Below are positions 36,076 through 47,112 of a stretch of 64,000 nt of DNA, in pieces (the stretch's first letter is position 1; each line of letters begins with the position of its first letter). The position numbers and the translations under genes were made by a program. Origin of the DNA: Christiangramia flava JLT2011 (GTDB lineage: Bacteria > Bacteroidota > Bacteroidia > Flavobacteriales > Flavobacteriaceae); assembly GCF_001951155.1 (NCBI RefSeq), contig NZ_CP016359.1, positions 186,001-250,000 on the forward strand, in the 5' to 3' direction. Below the pieces are notes generated by a model that was not told the DNA's origin, searched no databases, and saw nothing but the letters and a program-made list of their open reading frames with translations.

Positions 36076-36939
36076 TTATATCAACTCTTCCAGTTTAAAA
36101 CGAAACTTTTTCCCCGGAATCTTTTGCGACAATACCTGTAAACCTTTTTCTGAAACCTGCAAAATCCTTGGATAACCGCCGGTGGTCTGGCAATCGTTCC
36201 CAAGAATGATCAAATCCCCACCCGGTGTAAACTGTACCGTTCCAGGAATGACCGGCCCGGTGACGATCTGTTCCAGCGCATTCGGGATTTTTTCGTTTAC
36301 ACGGAAAGCCATTCTGTTACTGCTCTGATGAAGGGTGAATTCCTGCTTCAGGATTTCCTGTTGAAGCTCAACCGGAACATTTTCCCATTCTGGCCCGGCA
36401 AAGACTACGATTGCATCAGTATTAAGATACGCCATTTGCGGCTTTAAAGCGGCATGGCTGGCAGAAATCTCATTATTAACGGCGGTAAAATAGAGAAAAT
36501 CTCCCTTGGCGAGCCGGCTTTTTGGGGTAATGCCTTCATACCAGCTATGGCTTTCCATGATCTTTTCTTCAGAAAAACCGTTCTTGATCCCCATATATCC
36601 TCGAAGTCCGTTTTTTGTAGGACCAATCTTTAAAATACTTCCTGCAGGAATATTCAGCACTTCAAAACGAGAGACCGCTTTGCCGTCCAGACTTGCCATA
36701 AATTCCCCGCCACTCAAAGTGATCCGGGCATCGTGTAAAAACTTTAACTCGGGGCCCTGGAAAGTAAATTCCAGAGCAGCAGTATCTGGTGGATTCCCTA
36801 AAATAAGATTGCAAATTTTCATCGAATACAGATCCATTACTCCGCTTCGCGGCACTCCAAAATTTTGAAATCCGAACCTGCCTCGATCCTGTAAACTGGT
36901 AAATAATCCAGGTTGTAACACTTCAATCTCTCCCCTCAT
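36076..36939 (-). CDS. pxpC: 5-oxoprolinase subunit C (biotin-dependent carboxyltransferase-like)
   Basis: A 287-aa protein of the KipA/AHS2 type, the third component of prokaryotic ATP-dependent 5-oxoprolinase, which recycles pyroglutamate to glutamate. Recognisable pieces are VLQPGLFTSLQDRGRFGFQNFGVPRSGVMD at the N terminus, NPPDTAALEFTFQGPEL, VVFAGPEWE, and PGTVQFTPGGDLIILGNDCQTTGGYPRI near the end, characteristic of the carboxyltransferase-like fold. It overlaps pxpB by four bases. Confidence 0.92.
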   Translation of the reverse strand: MRGEIEVLQPGLFTSLQDRGRFGFQNFGVPRSGVMDLYSMKICNLILGNPPDTAALEFTFQGPELKFLHDARITLSGGEFMASLDGKAVSRFEVLNIPAGSILKIGPTKNGLRGYMGIKNGFSEEKIMESHSWYEGITPKSRLAKGDFLYFTAVNNEISASHAALKPQMAYLNTDAIVVFAGPEWENVPVELQQEILKQEFTLHQSSNRMAFRVNEKIPNALEQIVTGPVIPGTVQFTPGGDLIILGNDCQTTGGYPRILQVSEKGLQVLSQKIPGKKFRFKLEELI

Positions 36940-37661
36940 TTTCGCTTAAATTTTAACGAGTATGCTCCTTTTTGAACAGCTCTTTCAATTTGGAAATATT
37001 CCATTTCAGAAACAGGTTCAAAGACCACTTGGTCGCCAGGTGAGATTTCACAGGGCGGAACCTGTTTGGGATTAAAAAGATCTACAGGGGACCTGCCAAT
37101 TAATTGCCAGCCTCCGGGGCTGCTTTTCGGGTAAATACCAGTCTGACTACCGGCTATTCCAACCGAGCCTTTCTCAACAGTTTGCCGTGGACTTTCTTTC
37201 CGTGGAATATGCAACTTTTGATCAAGTCCTCCGAGGTAAAGAAACCCGGGTAAAAAACCTATAAAATAGACCAGGTACTTTTGAGCTGAATGTAGACTGA
37301 TAATTTCCTCTACAGCCAGGTTATTCCGTTTGGAAATCACATGAAGATCCGGCCCAAATTCTTCGCTGTAGCATACGGGCAACCGGTAGACCTTACCCGA
37401 ATCTTTTTTTAGTATATTAGCCTCAGAAAGGACTTCATTTATTGCGATAAACGCACTATAAGCATCTTCTATAGTGCATTCATAACTTATTAATATCGAG
37501 TTATATGTGTTAATTATTTGAAGTTTTTCTTCAGATAACTTTCTCTCCAGCCTATTTTTATAGAAAAGTACTTTCCGAAGCGTATTTTGACTGATCTCTG
37601 AATCAAACTGAATCAGAATCGATCGCTCTCCCATCCTCGAAATCTTCGGAAAACCCTCCAT
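36936..37661 (-). CDS. pxpB: 5-oxoprolinase subunit B
   Basis: A 241-aa KipI/AHS1-family protein, partner of PxpC. Signature: YFIGFLPGFLYLGGLD (near 131-146), IPRKESPRQTVEKGSVGIAG (near 151-170), YPKSSPGGWQLIGR and PGDQVVFEPVS. In Bacillus the homologue also inhibits a sporulation kinase, but here the neighbours pxpA and pxpC point to oxoprolinase. Confidence 0.93.
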   Translation of the reverse strand: MEGFPKISRMGERSILIQFDSEISQNTLRKVLFYKNRLERKLSEEKLQIINTYNSILISYECTIEDAYSAFIAINEVLSEANILKKDSGKVYRLPVCYSEEFGPDLHVISKRNNLAVEEIISLHSAQKYLVYFIGFLPGFLYLGGLDQKLHIPRKESPRQTVEKGSVGIAGSQTGIYPKSSPGGWQLIGRSPVDLFNPKQVPPCEISPGDQVVFEPVSEMEYFQIERAVQKGAYSLKFKRK

Positions 37662-37662
37662 A

Positions 37663-38400
37663 TCAATGCTGAATTTTTAAGTGATTTTCAGCAAACTTTT
37701 TATGCAGATATTTTAAAATTTCTACCGAAGATGGCGTATCGCTATGCAGGCAAAAAGTATCGGCTTCCAGTTCCAATATTTCTCCGTTTACCGCTCGTAC
37801 TTTTTGGTGCGCATAGATTTCATGAATGTGTTCGAAAACCAATTCTTTATCCGTTATGATCGCATCAGGTTTTGAACGTGCAACCAGGCTATAGTCTGGT
37901 TCGTAATTACGATCTGCAAAAGCCTCTACATAACAATCAAACTCCCCCATTGCCAGCTCCTGAATCACCGAATTTGCAGGAACATATAATCGAAAATCAT
38001 GCTCCAGAAGTCGGAATGATTCCAAGACAATTTTTGCAATATTTTCATCTTTTGCCGCATCATTATACAGTGCACCGTGCAGTTTAATATGAGTTAATTT
38101 TCCTCCTTCTGCCTCCACAATCTGCAACAGGCTCATGACCTGTGCTTCCACCGATAGTTTCAAATCTTCAGCAGTCATCGAAAGGCTTTTTCTTCCAAAA
38201 TTTTCTTTGTCAGGATACGACGGATGAGCTCCTATTTCAGTATCGTGCTTCATCGCCAGCCTTACACTATGCTGCATGGTTTCCAGGTTGCCGGCATGAC
38301 CGCCACAGGCAATGTTGCAGGCGGAAATCAGCGGCATCAGTTCAGCGTCAAATTTTCCGCCTTCGCCAAGATCGCAGTTTATGTGAATGTAATTTTCCAT
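37663..38400 (-). CDS. pxpA: 5-oxoprolinase subunit A (LamB/YcsF family)
   Basis: A 245-aa enzyme of the YcsF/LamB family, the hydrolytic component of 5-oxoprolinase. The start INCDLGEGG, SACNIACGGHAGN (near 26-38), EIGAHPSYPDKENFGRKS and HIKLHGALYNDAAKDE (near 102-117) are family-specific. It lies one base upstream of pxpB and one base downstream of the Nramp-like gene, so the four form one transcription unit. Confidence 0.95.
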   Translation of the reverse strand: MENYIHINCDLGEGGKFDAELMPLISACNIACGGHAGNLETMQHSVRLAMKHDTEIGAHPSYPDKENFGRKSLSMTAEDLKLSVEAQVMSLLQIVEAEGGKLTHIKLHGALYNDAAKDENIAKIVLESFRLLEHDFRLYVPANSVIQELAMGEFDCYVEAFADRNYEPDYSLVARSKPDAIITDKELVFEHIHEIYAHQKVRAVNGEILELEADTFCLHSDTPSSVEILKYLHKKFAENHLKIQH

Positions 38401-38401
38401 T

Positions 38402-39622
38402 TCAAAAGTTGCTTAAAACGTTATAAATCGATTTGATTCCGAGGAAAAAAGCGAGTCCGATCACTAAAATTCCGAATAAATTCAGAATGAAACCATTCCG
38501 GTATTCCCCCATTACTGCCGCCCGGTTTACGATCCAGAATAGAAAGATCGCAACTACCGGAAGCACCATCCCATTGGCTACCTGTGCGAACTGGATCACC
38601 TCAACCGGCTTAAAGCCCACAGAAGAAAATATGATCCCTAAGAGCACAATACTCATCCAGACCATTCGAAATTTCCAGTCGTTTCTTGCAGGTTTCCAAC
38701 CCAGGCAGCCACGCACGACGTAAGCCGCGGCCAGTGGAGCTGTTATAGATGATGTGATGCCGGCCGCCAACAAACCCAAAGCCAGAAAGACCGTAGCCGC
38801 TTCTCCAAAAAGGGGTTCCAGGCCGGCCGCAAGATCGCCAGCGTTTTCAATATTCTGAATTCCGGAAGCCGCGGCGCAGATGAGAATAGCCATAGACACG
38901 AGTCCACCCAGACCTATGGAAAAGATCAATTCTTTCCGAACAATTCCCAACTTACCAGCACCTTTCCATTTTTCGCTAACCAGGGAAGCATGTAAAAACA
39001 AATTATAAGGCACAACCGTAGTTCCCACGAGCGCGATGATGCTCAGCAAGCCGGCATCAACATTGGAAGGAATTAAACCCTTAAAAATCAGTCTGAGATC
39101 AGGTTTGGTAAGGATCGCGGTAATCAGAAAAGATAAACTCATCAATAATACCAGGCCTATAAATACTTTTTCCAGTTGCTTATAACTACCCAAAAACAGT
39201 AGAATAAAAGCCAGTCCGCCAATCAAGCAGCTCCAAAGATTGATCTTCAGATTCCCCAATTTCAGACTTACATCAGCAAAAATTCCCTGCAGGCCTAAAG
39301 CCGCCCCACTGATATTACCCGCTTCATAGGCGGCGTTACCGATCACGATAGCCGAAAAAACGAGGAGCAGCGCGATATTCCGAAGAATAGGATTCGCAAG
39401 TTGGGATTTGATATTTTCGCTTAATCCCGTTCCGGAAATAAGTCCCAACCGGGCCGACATTTCCTGAAGCAGCATGCAGCCAATGACCGAAATGAGCAAG
39501 ACCCAAAGGAGATTATACCCGAATTCCACCCCGGCAATACTACAAACCGTAACCGTTCCGGGACCGATAAATGCAGCGGAAACCAGGATTCCCGGCCCCA
39601 GGTTTTTCAAAAATTCTTTCAC
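38402..39622 (-). CDS. Divergent Nramp-fold transporter
   Basis: A 406-aa protein with ~11 hydrophobic helices aligning to Nramp metal transporters (LGPGILVSAAF..., EFGYNLLWVLLISV, SARLGLISG). The metal-binding motifs are lost. The DPGN of helix 1 is GPGT (residues 20-23) and the MPH of helix 6 is VPY (204-206). It is therefore unlikely to carry Mn or Fe in the usual way. B. subtilis has a comparable arrangement (ycsG next to ycsF and kipI/A), so a role tied to 5-oxoproline metabolism, possibly its uptake, is a reasonable inference. Confidence 0.85.
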   Translation of the reverse strand: MKEFLKNLGPGILVSAAFIGPGTVTVCSIAGVEFGYNLLWVLLISVIGCMLLQEMSARLGLISGTGLSENIKSQLANPILRNIALLLVFSAIVIGNAAYEAGNISGAALGLQGIFADVSLKLGNLKINLWSCLIGGLAFILLFLGSYKQLEKVFIGLVLLMSLSFLITAILTKPDLRLIFKGLIPSNVDAGLLSIIALVGTTVVPYNLFLHASLVSEKWKGAGKLGIVRKELIFSIGLGGLVSMAILICAAASGIQNIENAGDLAAGLEPLFGEAATVFLALGLLAAGITSSITAPLAAAYVVRGCLGWKPARNDWKFRMVWMSIVLLGIIFSSVGFKPVEVIQFAQVANGMVLPVVAIFLFWIVNRAAVMGEYRNGFILNLFGILVIGLAFFLGIKSIYNVLSNF

Positions 39623-40782
39623 TCTTCAGATTTTGGCTTTCCAGCCTGCTGAAGTGCATAGATCGCAAAAGTTCCCAACCAGTGACCGCCTTCATAGCTG
39701 TCGCCCGCTACATTATCAAAAGAATGTGAAATATGTTCGTTCGCAAGACTTTTTAAGTGACCGAATTGTTCCGGATATTGATTGGCCAGGCCGTACAGAA
39801 CCCAGGCGCGGCTGAAGTTCAACCCGTCTAGATGTACCAGTTTTCCATCAGTACGATCAGAAACTTCTCCAACTTCCATTGAAAAATCCTCATTTTTAAG
39901 CTCCGGCATGAAATCATCGATCCACATACTAAAAGCGTTTTTAGGAAGCACCCTTCTCATAATATCCACTTCTTCCAGGCAGGGCGAAAGAAAGTCATAA
40001 CCACTTGGCTCCCAGGAAACCGGGCAATTATCGTCTTTAAGGTAAAATTCCTGAGCGCGTTTAGTGATCGCTTCCTCAAAAACTTCATCCTTAACCGTAT
40101 GAGCATAATCCCAAGCGAAACCCAGGCCAAATGCGGTGTTGGTATGTTCTCCAACGCGAATAGGATAATTTAATTTGGGGAGGAACTCTTTGTATCGTTT
40201 TACGATAAGTTGCGTCAAAGGTTCCAGATTATCTGCCAGTTCCTTGGCTTTTGGATCTTCCCAGGTTTTAAGTTCTTCGGAAAGCTTCAGCAGCCATGCC
40301 CAGCCGTAGGTGCGCTCATAGGAATTGCTTTCTTCCCTGTTGAAATAATCCACTTCTCCCTGGATATTTTCAGCAGATAAGGATTTTTCCAGTGCCTGCT
40401 GAATCGCTTCCGCCTTCTGGAGATCGGGGAAATTTTTCAACAAATATACCAAAGACCAGTGCGCGTGGACTGACGAGTGCCAGTCAAAACACCCATAAAA
40501 TGCCGGGTGCAATTCATGTGGCTCACCCATGGCATTTTTGTTTTCAAGGGTTTGCCCCAGTTTATTTGGATATTCTGTATTAACGCAGGCTAAAGGCAGT
40601 TCAGCCAGGTTATTGGCTTCTTCCAGCGTTAAAACAACAGGTTTGGATTCCATTAGGCTTTCCGGTAAAAGGTCTTCGGTAGAAAGGCTGTCTTCCGAAG
40701 AATTAGATGATTTGGTCTCATCGGTTGGGCCTTTGCAGGCAAAAATCAGTAAAAGACCAAAGATCAGAGGCAGTTTTTTCAT
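39619..40782 (-). CDS. DUF2891 lipoprotein
   Basis: From ATG 40782 the 387-aa protein begins MKKLPLIFGLLLIFACKGP, a lipoprotein signal with cysteine after LIFA. The rest is helical and rich in tryptophan and aromatic residues, with HPAFYGCFDWHSSVHAHWSLVYLL (near 88-111), WLLKLSEELKTWEDP and GGHWLGTFAIYALQQAG at the end. This is the DUF2891 family, resembling six-hairpin glycosidase-like proteins. Function is unknown. It overlaps the Nramp-like gene by 4 bases, hence first gene of the pxp transcription unit. Confidence 0.82.
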   Translation of the reverse strand: MKKLPLIFGLLLIFACKGPTDETKSSNSSEDSLSTEDLLPESLMESKPVVLTLEEANNLAELPLACVNTEYPNKLGQTLENKNAMGEPHELHPAFYGCFDWHSSVHAHWSLVYLLKNFPDLQKAEAIQQALEKSLSAENIQGEVDYFNREESNSYERTYGWAWLLKLSEELKTWEDPKAKELADNLEPLTQLIVKRYKEFLPKLNYPIRVGEHTNTAFGLGFAWDYAHTVKDEVFEEAITKRAQEFYLKDDNCPVSWEPSGYDFLSPCLEEVDIMRRVLPKNAFSMWIDDFMPELKNEDFSMEVGEVSDRTDGKLVHLDGLNFSRAWVLYGLANQYPEQFGHLKSLANEHISHSFDNVAGDSYEGGHWLGTFAIYALQQAGKPKSEE

Positions 40783-40886
40783 ATGCTCCAGGCTTGTTCC
40801 CCTTAAGGTTAGTTTGCAGATTATCATGTTATTCCCAAAAATAGGGAAAAGACTTCAAAGGTTTAGTTAATGAAACCTGAAGATAC

Positions 40887-42422
40887 TCAGCCCAGCCAGC
40901 CTTCTCGGTCCAGACTGCGATATTGTATGGCTTCTGCAATGTGTGAAGATTGAATGTTTTCCGCTGCGGAAAGATCTGCGATCGTGCGGGAAACTTTCAG
41001 AATCCTGTCATAGGCCCGGGCCGAAAGATTGAGTTTTTCCATCGCCTGCTTCAGAAGATTTTTCGCTTGCTCTTCAAGTTTGCAATACTTTTCCAATTGG
41101 CGGCTTCCCATCTGGGCATTGTAATGAATGCCTGAAAATTCCGCAAAACGATGAAACTGAATATCCCTGGCCGCCATTACCCTGTTTCGAATGACAGAAC
41201 TGCTCTCACCCTTTGGGGCGTCACTTAATTTTTCAAAAGGAACGGGAGTTACCTCGATATGAATATCTATCCGATCCAAAAGCGGCCCGCTGATCTTTCC
41301 CAAATATCGCTGCATTTCAGCAGCAGTGCTGGTCACCATTGCCCCGGGTTCCTGGAAATAACCTCCCGGACTGGGATTCATACTTGCCACCAGCATGAAA
41401 CTTGAAGGATAAGTTACATTGAATTTCGCCCTGGAAATAGTCACTTCACGATCTTCCAGCGGCTGCCTCATCACTTCCAGTACGCTTCGTTTGAATTCTG
41501 GCAACTCATCGAGAAACAATACTCCGTTATGAGCCAGAGAAATCTCACCAGGTTGCGGGTAGGCACCACCACCCACCAGGGCCACATCGCTCACAGTATG
41601 ATGGGGGCTTCTAAAAGGTCTTTGCGATATCAACCCGCGCTGATCTCTAATCTTCCCGGCCACACTATGAATTTTAGTCGTTTCCAGGGCTTCCTGTAGC
41701 GTCATGGGCGGTAAAATGCTTGGCAAACGTTTGGCAAGCATTGTTTTCCCAGCTCCGGGCGGCCCAATGAGGATCACGTTATGACCACCGGCAGCCGCGA
41801 TCTCCATGCAGCGCTTGATCGATTCCTGGCCCTTCACTTCCGAAAAATCAAATTCGAATACAGCCGACTCCTCCCGAAAAATCTCCCGGGTATCCACCTG
41901 TACCGGATCTGATTTTTCCCCGGCGAAGAAGGAAATCACTTCGGTTAAGTTAGACATCCCGTAAACATCCAGGCCGGCAACGATAGCCGCTTCATTCGCA
42001 TTTTGCGCTGGAAGTATAAAACCTTTAAACCCCTCTTTTTTAGCCTGAATGGCTATTGGCAAAGCACCTTTAATGGGTTGCAGACTACCATCCAGGGAAA
42101 GTTCCCCCATAATCAGGTATTCGGAAAGTTGCTCAGCCTGAATCTGGCCGGAAGCCGTCAAAATTCCCATCGCAAAAGTGAGATCATAAGCAGAACCCTC
42201 TTTCCGAAGATCGGCCGGCGCCATGTTGATAATGATCTTTTTTCCGGGTAATTTGTACTGGTTATTCTGCAATGCCGCGGTGATGCGATAACTCGATTCT
42301 TTCACGGCATTATCAGGCAGGCCCACAAGATGATAGCCAATTCCGCTGGCTACATTAACTTCTACGGTGATCGTGGTGGCCTCTACCCCAAAAACCGAAC
42401 TTCCATATACTTTTACTAGCAC
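40887..42422 (-). CDS. YifB/ComM-family Mg-chelatase-like AAA+ ATPase
   Basis: A 511-aa AAA+ protein related to ComM, a helicase that promotes branch migration during natural transformation. N-terminal ChlI-like domain (GSSVFGVEATTITVEVNVASGIGYHLVGLPDNAVKES), then Walker A GPPGAGKTMLAKRLP (near 218-232), Walker B LFLDELPEF (near 303-311), and the C-terminal Mg-chelatase segment SARAYDRILKVSRTIADL. No other competence genes are seen nearby. Confidence 0.93.
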   Translation of the reverse strand: MLVKVYGSSVFGVEATTITVEVNVASGIGYHLVGLPDNAVKESSYRITAALQNNQYKLPGKKIIINMAPADLRKEGSAYDLTFAMGILTASGQIQAEQLSEYLIMGELSLDGSLQPIKGALPIAIQAKKEGFKGFILPAQNANEAAIVAGLDVYGMSNLTEVISFFAGEKSDPVQVDTREIFREESAVFEFDFSEVKGQESIKRCMEIAAAGGHNVILIGPPGAGKTMLAKRLPSILPPMTLQEALETTKIHSVAGKIRDQRGLISQRPFRSPHHTVSDVALVGGGAYPQPGEISLAHNGVLFLDELPEFKRSVLEVMRQPLEDREVTISRAKFNVTYPSSFMLVASMNPSPGGYFQEPGAMVTSTAAEMQRYLGKISGPLLDRIDIHIEVTPVPFEKLSDAPKGESSSVIRNRVMAARDIQFHRFAEFSGIHYNAQMGSRQLEKYCKLEEQAKNLLKQAMEKLNLSARAYDRILKVSRTIADLSAAENIQSSHIAEAIQYRSLDREGWLG

Positions 42423-42503
42423 CTGATTTTTTCACTAAATGTAATCTTTTGATCAATTGGTGATTAAAAAATTTTTAGCCGAAAAGGTGAAATTTTGAAA
42501 CAT

Positions 42504-42533
42504 AAAAAAAAGCCCGGTACAAACCGGGCTTTT
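42504..42533 (-). terminator. Intrinsic terminator after the sugar kinase gene
   Basis: AAAAGCCCGGT (42508-42518) and ACCGGGCTTTT (42523-42533) form an 11-bp stem with a 4-base loop. The minus strand continues into U8. It lies 20 bases after the kinase stop. Confidence 0.9.
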
Positions 42534-42552
42534 CCATATCTTAAAACCATTT

Positions 42553-43413
42553 TTAGGAAACCTTGATGACATTTTCTCGATAATATTCGATCAAAGCATC
42601 TATTGGTCTTCTAACAAAATTGCCTAAGGTGATTCCATAAGGTTGTGTTACTGCACGAATGATATCCTGACTAAAGTAGGCGATACTTCCTATAAAATGT
42701 ACCGGCACCGAAGTGACCTGCGGATAGCACATCACTCGAGAATGCACAAAATCTGACATTCCTTCGTGGAGCAGTTTATAGAAATACCCGTTCCGTTCAT
42801 TGGTGAAAATGAATTCTGCAAAATGTGCCAGATAGGTATTCGGGTTGTCTTTGCGATACAAATTCATTTTTATGGTATCTGAATTCAGATCGAACTTTTC
42901 TTCGAACTTTTCAGCTACTTCAGGAGGCATTCGTTTATAATAGTAATCGCGGATGAGTCTTTTTCCGAAGTAATTTCCGCTGGCCTCATCCATCAGAATA
43001 TAACCTAGTGAATCCACGGCCTGATGAATATCTTTTCCATCGAAATAACAGCTGTTCGAACCGGTTCCGAGGATACAAACGATTCCGGGTTCGGTCGTTG
43101 CAGCATAGACGGCTGCCACCATGTCTTCCATCACCAAAACCTCATCGGCATTCGTAAAGTAATTCGCCAGGATGCTGCGAAGCAGTTCTCGAGGAGTTGG
43201 AGTTCCACAACCGGCACCATAGAAATGTACTTTTTCGATCTTATGTTTAATCTCGGAAAGTTCGTTGTTCTCGGCAAGCCTTTCTTCCAGGACCGGCTCT
43301 TTAAACACAGCGGGATTGAGTCCCTTGGTACGGGTCTTCAATACCTGTTCTCCCTCGCTGTTTAAAAGAATCCAGTCACACTTGGTGGATCCCCCGTCGG
43401 CAATTAAAATCAT
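42553..43413 (-). CDS. BadF/BadG-type kinase, probable N-acetylglucosamine kinase
   Basis: A 286-aa ASKHA-fold ATPase. ILIADGGSTKCDWILL is the phosphate-1 motif. GAGCGTPTPREL, VCILGTGSNSCYFDG (near 110-124) and GYILMDEASGNYFGKRLI (near 136-153) match the bacterial N-acetylglucosamine/N-acetylmuramate kinase-like group. It probably phosphorylates an amino sugar. It lies downstream of gap-pfkA, separated by a spacer with an inverted repeat. Confidence 0.8.
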   Translation of the reverse strand: MILIADGGSTKCDWILLNSEGEQVLKTRTKGLNPAVFKEPVLEERLAENNELSEIKHKIEKVHFYGAGCGTPTPRELLRSILANYFTNADEVLVMEDMVAAVYAATTEPGIVCILGTGSNSCYFDGKDIHQAVDSLGYILMDEASGNYFGKRLIRDYYYKRMPPEVAEKFEEKFDLNSDTIKMNLYRKDNPNTYLAHFAEFIFTNERNGYFYKLLHEGMSDFVHSRVMCYPQVTSVPVHFIGSIAYFSQDIIRAVTQPYGITLGNFVRRPIDALIEYYRENVIKVS

Positions 43414-43437
43414 TGTAATGTTTTACAGTTAAAATAA

Positions 43438-43512
43438 GCCTGAAGAAAAGCCTGTTCTACTTATTAAAAATACGAAATAAGCAGCTAAAAAAGAATTTTC
43501 TTCAGGCCTGAA
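43438..43512. repeat. Inverted repeat between gap and the sugar kinase
   Basis: GCCTGAAGAAAA (43438-43449) is perfectly complementary to TTTTCTTCAGGC (43496-43507), 46 bases apart. The second arm also lies within the palindrome TTCAGGCCTGAA (43501-43512), four bases from the gap stop. It may serve as a 3' processing or termination structure; no clean U tract follows. Confidence 0.55.
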
Positions 43513-43515
43513 ATA

Positions 43516-45517
<2,002 letters not shown>

Positions 45518-45567
45518 TACCTTCAAAGCTATTCCATTTCAATCTTTTAACCTAATATCGCAACAAA

Positions 45568-45581
45568 TTCAAACGTTTTCG
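45568..45581. promoter_or_regulatory. LacI-type operator-like site upstream of pfkA-gap
   Basis: TTCAAACGTTTTCG matches the perfect palindrome upstream of susC (CGAAAACGTTTTCG) at 11 of 14 positions, with an unbroken 11-base core AAACGTTTTCG. Its centre is ~57 bases upstream of the pfkA ATG on the minus strand. Confidence 0.5.
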
Positions 45582-45593
45582 GTTAATAAGTAA

Positions 45594-45621
45594 TAAAAAA
45601 AGCCACTCAAAAGTGGCTTTT
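45594..45621 (-). terminator. Intrinsic terminator of the minus-strand starch operon
   Basis: AAAAGCCACT (45598-45607) and AGTGGCTTTT (45612-45621) flank a CAAA loop; the minus strand ends in U7. It lies 22 bases after the amylase stop, and also has a short T run on the plus strand. Confidence 0.88.
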
Positions 45622-45642
45622 TACAAAAATTTAGGACTAAAA

Positions 45643-47091
45643 TTAGTTTTTTGTCAAAATTTTATACTCCCAGGGTTGAAATTCCATTTCCTGGCCTTCC
45701 TCTATTTGGAATTCTGAATTGGCCATGTAATCCTGGTAATCGCCGGCGATCGAAACTGTAAATTTCACGGGCTGATCGCTCATGTTTGCAAGATAGATCA
45801 ATTCACTTCCTCCACCCTTTCTTTCGTATGCCAGGATCTTTTCCTGATTGGAAGTTTCTAGTGTTTCATAAGAAGCTGCCTGTTTCGCACCATGTAAAGC
45901 TGCGTTTTCATTCTTCAGTTTTCCTAACTTTTCTAAAATAGGATAAACCTTACCTTTTTGATGCGGAATAGTGTCCTTTTCGAAAAAACGTAATCTTTTA
46001 TCCATATCATATTCCTGCCCACTATAGACCAATGGCATTCCCGGAATGGTGTAAGACATCGCAAGCATTGCTTCCGAAGCATCTCCCATTCGTTCTTTTA
46101 CTGTACCGGCCCAGGAGTTCTCATCATGGTTCGTGATAAAGTTCATGAGGTAATCATCATCTTCAAAAGTCGTATCGATCTTCTTCATATATTCATCCCA
46201 GTCTTTTGCAGTTTTCTTTCCCTGAGCGATCTCGTTCATTATATGATGTCCTTCCCAGTTATACCCCATTTCGAAAGCATTGTGGAAAAGATCTTTCGGA
46301 CTTTCAGCTTCGGCCAGCATAAATACAGGCTTTACCTCTCTTAGATCTGCTGAGACATCTTCCCAGAAATCGGTTGGAACCGAATGTGCGGCATCGGCAC
46401 GATATCCATCGATATTATGCTCTTTCACCCAAAACAGCATTTCCTGTTTCATTGCCTCACGCAGACCTTCGTTATCAAAATTCAGATCGGCTACATCAGT
46501 CCATCCCCAAGGCTCCCCGGTAGCATCGTTTATAGGATCTGTAATTTCTCCATTTTTGTCTTTGGTATAGTATTCTGGATGCTCGGTGATCCAGGCATGA
46601 TCCCATCCAGTATGGTTTGCCACCCAGTCAAGAATTACATACATACCATTTTCGTGTGCAGTTTCCACCAGTTTATCGAAGTCTTCCATAGTTCCAAAAT
46701 TTGGATTAACAGCGGAGTAATCTGAAATGGAATAATAGCTTCCCAGGTATTTTTTTCGTTCGATAGTATCTGTAATATCTTCAATAGATTTCTCCCCGGT
46801 TGCTTTCCTGTTCTTCATCGCAATAGGATACATTGGCATCAACCAAACCACTTTTACCCCCAGGTCTTTCAATTGAGGAATGTCTTTCGTAAATGCATTG
46901 AACGTTCCTTCCGGTGAATACTGGCGAATATTCACTTCGTAGATCACTGCAGATTCCATCACCTCATCTGAAACTGGTGCCAGAGAATCCTTCGCCATCT
47001 CGTTGGTCTCCTCTTTAGCATCCTTGTGTTCATTCTTGCAGGAAACCGTAAGAATGGAGGAAGTAAGCAATAGCAATAGAAGTTTTTTCAT
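45643..47091 (-). CDS. GH13 alpha-amylase-type lipoprotein
   Basis: A 482-aa lipoprotein (MKKLLLLLLTSSILTVSCK, cysteine 18) with a GH13 barrel. Catalytic motifs: DWVANHTG (near 154-161), DGYRADAAHSVP with the nucleophile aspartate (near 224-235), the acid in MLAEAESP, and FITNHDENSW (near 314-323). The C-terminal beta domain ends the chain. It is likely anchored in the periplasm or outer membrane and cuts alpha-1,4 glucans or maltooligosaccharides. Last gene of the operon, 21 bases after the neighbouring GH13 gene. Confidence 0.93.
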   Translation of the reverse strand: MKKLLLLLLTSSILTVSCKNEHKDAKEETNEMAKDSLAPVSDEVMESAVIYEVNIRQYSPEGTFNAFTKDIPQLKDLGVKVVWLMPMYPIAMKNRKATGEKSIEDITDTIERKKYLGSYYSISDYSAVNPNFGTMEDFDKLVETAHENGMYVILDWVANHTGWDHAWITEHPEYYTKDKNGEITDPINDATGEPWGWTDVADLNFDNEGLREAMKQEMLFWVKEHNIDGYRADAAHSVPTDFWEDVSADLREVKPVFMLAEAESPKDLFHNAFEMGYNWEGHHIMNEIAQGKKTAKDWDEYMKKIDTTFEDDDYLMNFITNHDENSWAGTVKERMGDASEAMLAMSYTIPGMPLVYSGQEYDMDKRLRFFEKDTIPHQKGKVYPILEKLGKLKNENAALHGAKQAASYETLETSNQEKILAYERKGGGSELIYLANMSDQPVKFTVSIAGDYQDYMANSEFQIEEGQEMEFQPWEYKILTKN

Positions 47092-47112
47092 AAGTTCTTA
47101 TTTAATAGATGT

